Shown: positions 59,478 through 64,000 of the stretch, one piece after another
How positions within the stretch are numbered: position 1 is the first letter of the stretch
How the letters are laid out: every line of letters starts with the position of its first letter
Notes under the pieces: generated by a model
Seen by the model: the letters and a program-made list of their open reading frames with translations, nothing else
Told to the model about the DNA's origin: nothing
The model's database searches: none
From: Strongylocentrotus droebachiensis
Taxonomy: Eukaryota; Echinodermata; Echinoidea; Camarodonta; Strongylocentrotidae
DNA: 64,000 nucleotides
Reading direction: 5' to 3'
Assembly: GCA_035222895.1 (NCBI GenBank)
Contig: JAVYIG010000409.1
Coordinates: forward strand, 124,001-188,000
Made by a program: the position numbers and the translations under genes

Positions 59478-59791
59478 CCCCCCCCCCCCTCCCATCACAC
59501 ACCCCCTCCCCCACCTCACCCCTCCCCACCACCCTCCCCCTCCCCCACCACCCTCCCCCTCCCCCACCACACCCCCTCCCCCTCCCCCACCACACCCCCT
59601 CCCCCTCCCCCACCACACCCCTTCCCTCACCACCCCCTCCCCCCTCCCCCTCCCCCCTCCCCCCTCCCCCTCCCCCTCCCCCCTCCCCTTCCCCCTCCCC
59701 CTCCCCCTTCCCCCTCCCCCTCCCCCTTCCCCCCTCCCCCTTCCCCCTTCCCCCCTCCCCCTCCCCCTCCCCCTTCCCCCCTCCCCCTTCC
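59478..59791. repeat. (CCCCCT)n low-complexity tract
   Basis: Over 300 bases of nearly pure C with T or A interruptions (CCCCCTCC, CCCCCTTCC, CACCAC). The minus strand is a long series of G tracts with G-quadruplex potential. Pro-rich and Gly-rich open frames are artefacts. Confidence 0.95.
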
Positions 59792-59797
59792 CAGCAA

Positions 59798-60026
59798 ACA
59801 CAAAACGTTTTTAAAACGTTTACAGAACGTTCTTATCAGGTTCCGTACGTCTTCGTCCATATTAAACGTTTAAAAAACGTTTATATAACGTCTAAGTTGG
59901 GACCTTACATTCGCTGCGGAGCTAGGTCTTTTGAAGACGTTCAGAAAACGTTTTTTGGACGTTACAAATTAAACGTTCTTGGATAGGTCCTGTAAAACGT
60001 TTACAGAACGTTTTATTCAGACGTAT
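59798..60026. repeat. Array of AAACGTTT-type words
   Basis: About 14 ACGT cores, most within AAAACGTTT, AGAACGTTC or TAAACGTTTA, lie in about 230 bases. AAAACGTTTACAGAACGTT occurs near both ends (59814 and 59995). The words are self-complementary, so the segment can pair with itself in many registers. No open frame. Confidence 0.8.
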
Positions 60027-60289
60027 TTTGTTGAATTTATTTTTTATGTCCAAATAAATATTTCTTAAAAAATACCAGCTGGCGAAATTAGGCCACATGC
60101 ATACGCTTGGGGGGGGGGGGTCGAGGTATGTCAAACTGATGCACTCCTGTGGCGTAGCGATGGAGGGAGGCACGTGCATGCCCCCAATAATTTTGAGGGA
60201 AAAAAATAGAAAACATATTAAGGTGACATTATTTAAAGAAAAAAGAAATACATAAGGAGTGACCCCTCCCCCTCACATAATGTTTGTGC

Positions 60290-60559
60290 CCCTCCCCCCC
60301 CCCCCCCCCCCTCCCAGCCCAATCAGTCGACCGCGCTACGTCATTTATTATGCTCCATTCAACCACGTGTATACAAAGTGCGTACGCACCGTATATAATC
60401 GTACCACTGTATAGGTCAGTGAATCGTATCCGGCGCGGCCGGTGCGGCGCGCTCGCTCCAGAGCTAGAGCTTGCCGCGTGTTTTAAACTGACTGCCAAGT
60501 TGACTGCTTGATGACGTGACATCGAGATTTCAAATAATCTGTTAGTCTGCGACACCGAG
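60290..60559 (+). promoter_or_regulatory. CpG-rich promoter and noncoding first exon
   Basis: After a C run lie CCCAATCAG (CCAAT box, 60318-60326), TACGTCATT (CRE-like, 60337), CCACGTGT (E-box, 60363) and a very GC-rich core (60428-60460, CCGGCGCGGCCGGTGCGGCG). TGACGTGAC (60512) follows. The segment ends in a consensus donor, ACCGAG|GTAAGC, at 60559/60560. It contains only a two-codon ATG ORF, so it is probably a 5' UTR exon. Its neighbours suggest it serves the exons from 61679 onward. Confidence 0.55.
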
Positions 60560-61678
60560 GTAAGCGTTATTTTAACATTTTGATATCTGTAAGGAATTTA
60601 AGCTTTGTTTGATTGATTTTGAAGCATGTAAAATGAAATAAAATATTGATTATTTGCATTAAAACTAAAAGTACGGCAGACTCTATGTCGCATGTGCAGG
60701 CCGTTGAAACTTTCATTGCATTGACTGGTATGGTAATTGGGTAGGCTAGGGTATGTGCACACGTTCGGCATCGGAGCTTCTTGGAGTTAGTGCATACCTG
60801 AGTTAGTGCATACATAGCTGCATTACTATCCTGGCTGTGTGTATTAAAAGCTGTGCTATTGATACTCAACATTTCAAACACCACTGTACAAAACTCTTTC
60901 ACTAAAAATCGGTACTTTAGTGACAATTGATGAAACCTAAATAGCAGTAATAAAATACAATTTGTTCAACTTACCGATGTTATTTTGTTAAAAAGAACAA
61001 TTTAGAAATTCAAATTGTTTGTCTACTGTCAAAATTTGCTTACAGCTAGCCGCATCGGCATGATAAGTGCATTTGTGTATTATGTGTGTATCGACTATTC
61101 CTTTTGAGCAAATGCTGCCTCTTAACACGTAATGCAGTGCTAGAGGTCAATACGCATAGCATGGACTCTTTGCTGGAGTGGGTAGGTGCACATGGCTCGT
61201 TACATTACATGGTAATCGGATGATTAAAACAGTTGAGTTGTTAACTTTGCTGTCTGGAAAAATCATGGAAAGTTCCCATCGGGATTTAAAATGCTATTTC
61301 GCGAAGAAAATAAGTCCCTCGACTACCAGCTCATTTCTTGACTTATTTACTATTCCCTCAATAGCATTTAAAATCCCACGGGAGTGGAACATTCCATGCT
61401 TTTCCCTCCACCACCATTTAGCAACTTTATATTATCCCAACCCCGATTACAACAGGTTTGTTTTTTAGGCAATTGAAATAGCTCCCAAACCACCTTTTTT
61501 GTATGGATATTGTTTTTTAGAAATATCGAGACCTAGATCTATAGGCCTATCTTGTTCTCAATTTCGTCTCTTTAAAAAAAAATCTTTTTAGTTCAGATTA
61601 CACATTATTTAAAGAAATTGATTTCCAATAACGTAGATTAATAACTTAAGGATTGATTTGTTTTATTTTTACATACAG
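60560..61678 (+). other. First intron of the downstream gene
   Basis: Unique-looking AT-rich sequence. A 96-codon plus frame (61178-61468) has no splice support. If the gene is DUF4806-like, an N-terminal coding exon might be expected here, but I could not find one. Confidence 0.4.
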
Positions 61679-61824
61679 GCAACTATGTGAAAGTGCAAAA
61701 ATATCGCCAGGAAGGCAGAGGACACGTCAAACCTGGTATCGGAAGATGATGCTGTGTAGAAGCGAAAGAGACGTCTTTCCCCAGAGATTTAGCAAATCTT
61801 CTAGTGATTCCGGAAGTGACGCTG
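61679..61824 (+). pseudogene. DUF4806-like gene, exon 2
   Basis: Acceptor TTTTTACATACAG and donor GACGCTG|GTAAGT bound 146 bases. Two frames look protein-like in succession. One reads ARKAEDTSNLVSEDDAV, then TAG, then KRKRRLSPEI. The other, open throughout and starting at ATG 61746, reads MMLCRSERDVFPQRFSKSSS followed by DSGSDA. Basic and Ser/Asp-rich linkers of this type occur in invertebrate DUF4806 nuclear proteins (from memory, uncertain). A switch between the frames implies a frameshift, a decayed copy or a sequencing error. Confidence 0.45.
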
Positions 61825-62154
61825 GTAAGTATTTGTCTCTTGATGGTTAGTAGTGCTTGGCTCAGCCAGAGACATATAATTTACATCTTATTTCTCGTTT
61901 TCTTCAAAATCCAACAGATGATGAAAACCTAAGATAATTTATTTGGGATAGCTAGACCTGCTTTGTGTCCCAGCCATGCAAAATGATGATTAATAGATGT
62001 GGCACCATTCCGGCAAAACTGGAAATTAATTTGTAATCTAGGCATAAATTTCGGACAAGAAGTTTGCATTACCCAAAAGTTTGTTCAGTTTATGAGAATT
62101 CTTGTCATATCTTGATATCCCTTTTAACATCTGCAATGTGTCTCTGTTTTTCAG

Positions 62155-62316
62155 ATCTTGAATCAGTTCGGACCCAAGAAAACAACATGTACACGGAGGA
62201 ACGACTAAGGCTGTGGCAGCAGAGTTACCAATGCCGAAACTGAATGCGAAGTCCAAGTCCACATCGCATTTTTCAGTTCCAACCCACAACTCCAGCAAGG
62301 GCTCGGGCTTCGGAAA
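62155..62316 (+). pseudogene. DUF4806-like gene, exon 3 with in-frame TGA
   Basis: Acceptor TCTGTTTTTCAG and donor CGGAAA|GTAAGT bound 162 bases. In phase with exon 2 the frame gives LESVRTQENNMYTEERLRLW, then QQSYQCRN, and stops at TGA 62241. An ATG follows immediately (TGAATG) and continues in the same frame as MRSPSPHRIFQFQPTTPARA into exon 4. A second frame is equally protein-like (AELPMPKLNAKSKSTSHFSV) but leads to a stop in exon 4. One indel or a real two-ORF arrangement could explain this. Confidence 0.45.
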
Positions 62317-62749
62317 GTAAGTTTTTTTCAGATAGCATTTCACAAACGAAAGTTTCTGAGGTTTTTTTTATCATCAGAACATATACTGTAGAGCGTATAA
62401 ACTAACAAAACAACATTTGCCATTTGTACTAAGTTGCTACACTAAAATACTGTTGGATTGGATAAGAGAGGCAGATTATCTTGGCGTACATGTAATTTAT
62501 TTCATTAACAAGGCATGGGTATAGTTTTCATACAGAAGAGTCGCTTTTAAATCCTTACAGTATGTATACTTTGTTGGAAGCGCTGCACAGGTGTCGTCTT
62601 TGAAGCTGGGTGATATATTCCTGAAGTGACTAAATTGGACAGCTATCAAACATGTCTCGCCAAAATATCCTATTAATTTGCTGTCAAACTTTTTAATGAC
62701 TTGAACTGTTATTATAATGTATTTTATGTGTCTGTTTTTTTCTTCTCAG

Positions 62750-62919
62750 GCAATTTTCAAGTGCAGGTACTGTGTACGCTGCAGAGGCTGGAGGAAGGGC
62801 AGCAGCAGCTGACGCAGTTGGTACAAAAACTGCTTTTGTCCAAATCGGGAGCGGCCGTTGATGTGGAAGACCTGAGGGAGCCGTTTACCGAACCAGTGAA
62901 CACCAAATTTTCATTCAAG
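62750..62919 (+). pseudogene. DUF4806-like gene, exon 4 with coiled-coil segment
   Basis: Acceptor TTTTTTTCTTCTCAG and donor TTCAAG|GTAGAT bound 170 bases. The phase-compatible frame reads NFQVQVLCTLQRLEEGQQQL, TQLVQKLLLSK and EDLREPFTEPVNTKFSFK. The Q/L-rich heptad-like helix before a VEDLRE-type segment resembles the start of DUF4806 domains. The exon ends in phase 0, so coding would continue past the window. Of the exons in this locus it has the best splice sites and composition, and it may be functional even if the upstream frame is broken. Confidence 0.5.
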
Positions 62920-63141
62920 GTAGATTAAGATACCTTCATTCAGGGGCAATGCAAAAATCCTAAAACTCATATTGAGACCAAATTTGACCATTTCAGCTAA
63001 TAATGGAGAAACTTTATCAGCGACATAACAGTTTTGTTGGTGCATCTTTTTGGATTGAATTGCGAACATCTTGTTGAGAATGCAAGACAAAGTTGTATAG
63101 GTCTGTAAATTTACTACTTTTTGTAAGGATGCTGAAACCGA
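62920..63141. other. Intron sequence after exon 4
   Basis: AT-rich with no visible exon. The minus-strand frame here (62911-63195) lacks support. Confidence 0.4.
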
Positions 63142-63295
63142 TGGCCCGAATTCACAAAGGAGGTTTGAGCTCAAACCTTGGATTTCGTACGTCATATGAC
63201 GCGTTTTTTACAAACCTGGTTTGTAAAGAACAAAAGGAGGTTTGGCGAAACAAAAGGAGGTTTGAGCTCAAACCTTGCTTTGTGAATTCGGGCCA
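63142..63295. mobile_element. Palindromic MITE
   Basis: TGGCCCGAATTCACAAAG and CTTTGTGAATTCGGGCCA are perfect inverted termini. GGAGGTTTGAGCTCAAACCT, itself a palindrome, sits next to each end. No coding capacity. Confidence 0.9.
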
Positions 63296-63504
63296 ATGTG
63301 TGTGCTGCCAAACTCTCTTATAACCTTGTCTTCTATATTCATAGACCCTTAAATTTGAGTATTCATATTTGCCTGTTAATAATTCATATCAACTAATTTC
63401 TATCAGTTTATTGTAAATAGCTTTTTGTAGATTGTTCATGTGTTTTGTGTTGATTTTATATTTGAAGTAAGATGCAAGGTCCAATGCAAGGCTTCTGGGA
63501 AATC

Positions 63505-63597
63505 TTGACCTATAATAATAATAATAATACATATGATTTATAAGGCGCCAAATCCACTTGACAGTCAAATGCTCAAGGCGCACTAAATCTTTGGTCG
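63505..63597 (-). mobile_element. Retroelement 3' end with (TTA)n tail
   Basis: On the minus strand the segment reads GCGCCTTGAGCATTTGACTG ... GGCGCCTTATAAATCATATG followed by (TTA)n. This is a familiar 3' tail of invertebrate SINE/LINE elements. The body lies toward higher coordinates and is not delimited. Confidence 0.55.
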
Positions 63598-63624
63598 ATC
63601 AAAAGGACAATTTTGTACTCGGAT

Positions 63625-64000
63625 TTAAAGGGGAAATCTACCCTAGAAATTTCACTGCTTCAATCAAAGGAGACAAATTTAAACAAAATTAAAAATAAGA
63701 AATGGGCAAACTCGGTAAGGAAAACAAAGTAAGGAAACTACTCTTTTTTTACATTTTCTAGTAAATTACTCTCGGCTATTCAAATTGACAATGCTGATGA
63801 CATCTTGAGTAGCTCTAAATTAACTTTGTACACAAAATTTCACATTTTCTAACCCCCATAGTCAAAGCATGTTGTCTAGAAAGCTATTCGTCATTAGTAA
63901 TCTGAACATACTCTGATTAAAAGCTGTGGAAATGTGTAACTTTAAGGAAAATTTAGAAAATATGAAATTTTGAGTACAAAGTTGATGGATAGCTACTCAC
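63625..64000. mobile_element. TTAAAG-ended MITE, cut by the window end
   Basis: The left end TTAAAGGGGAAATCTACCCT resembles the right end, read inverted, of the foldback element at 20004-20225. No matching right end is present before base 64000. Confidence 0.4.

Noticed and set aside
59350-59986. Proline-rich and glycine-rich ORFs of 120-175 codons
   Set aside because: They follow directly from the (CCCCCT)n tract and lack splice signals or non-repetitive coding sequence.

Overview
This window looks like genomic DNA from an invertebrate animal, most likely a marine deuterostome such as an echinoderm (inference). It is AT-rich and gene-sparse, with small exons separated by kilobases of intron. 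It carries many short inverted-repeat elements (MITEs), remnants of non-LTR retrotransposons, a tRNA-derived SINE, and unusually many poly(G)/poly(C), GA/CT and other simple repeats. I see no bacterial-type operon, rRNA, intact tRNA, CRISPR array or virus. Most long open frames are translated microsatellites or arms of inverted repeats.

Region 1 (1-14.6 kb) has no firmly supported gene. It holds a foldback element with TA flanks (504-1149), a second TIR element that contains a reverse-transcriptase fragment (1313-1968), a LINE-type 3' tail (about 3.1 kb), CTT/CT/GA microsatellites, a small palindromic MITE (7724-7892) and a TTAA-flanked MITE (12586-13326). Between 6.9 and 11.1 kb lie three RFX X-box-like motifs. 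One, at 10286, sits just upstream of a CpG-rich stretch with a good splice donor and may be a first exon.

Region 2 (about 14.9-56.7 kb) is dominated by one plus-strand gene that I assembled from splice signals and reading phase. Its coding exons are 15677-15717, 22378-22473, 35237-35321, 52849-53142 and 56383-56475, with a polyadenylation signal at 56648. The phases agree at every junction and give a 609-nt CDS (202 residues) whose product I do not recognise. A strong ATG-plus-donor exon at 46816-46878 could be an alternative first exon that joins 52849 in phase. The introns carry the MITEs, LINE fragments, tandem duplications and simple repeats listed below. They include a four-copy element built on a GTCTTCATCAGCTCGAG word and a foldback element with nine copies of a GGCATAAGG word around a perfect 30-bp palindrome.

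Region 3 (about 59.4-64 kb) begins with a C/T-rich tract and an ACGT-rich repeat, followed by a CpG-rich promoter-like segment (60.3-60.56 kb) ending in a splice donor. Three further plus-strand exons with canonical splice sites follow (61679-61824, 62155-62316, 62750-62919). They read like a DUF4806-type invertebrate nuclear protein, but the protein-like frame changes between exons and one in-frame TGA is directly followed by ATG. This is either a decaying gene copy, a frameshifted assembly, or an unusual two-ORF transcript. The gene probably continues beyond the window.

All exon calls rest on splice signals, phase and protein-like composition. No transcript or homology search was possible.
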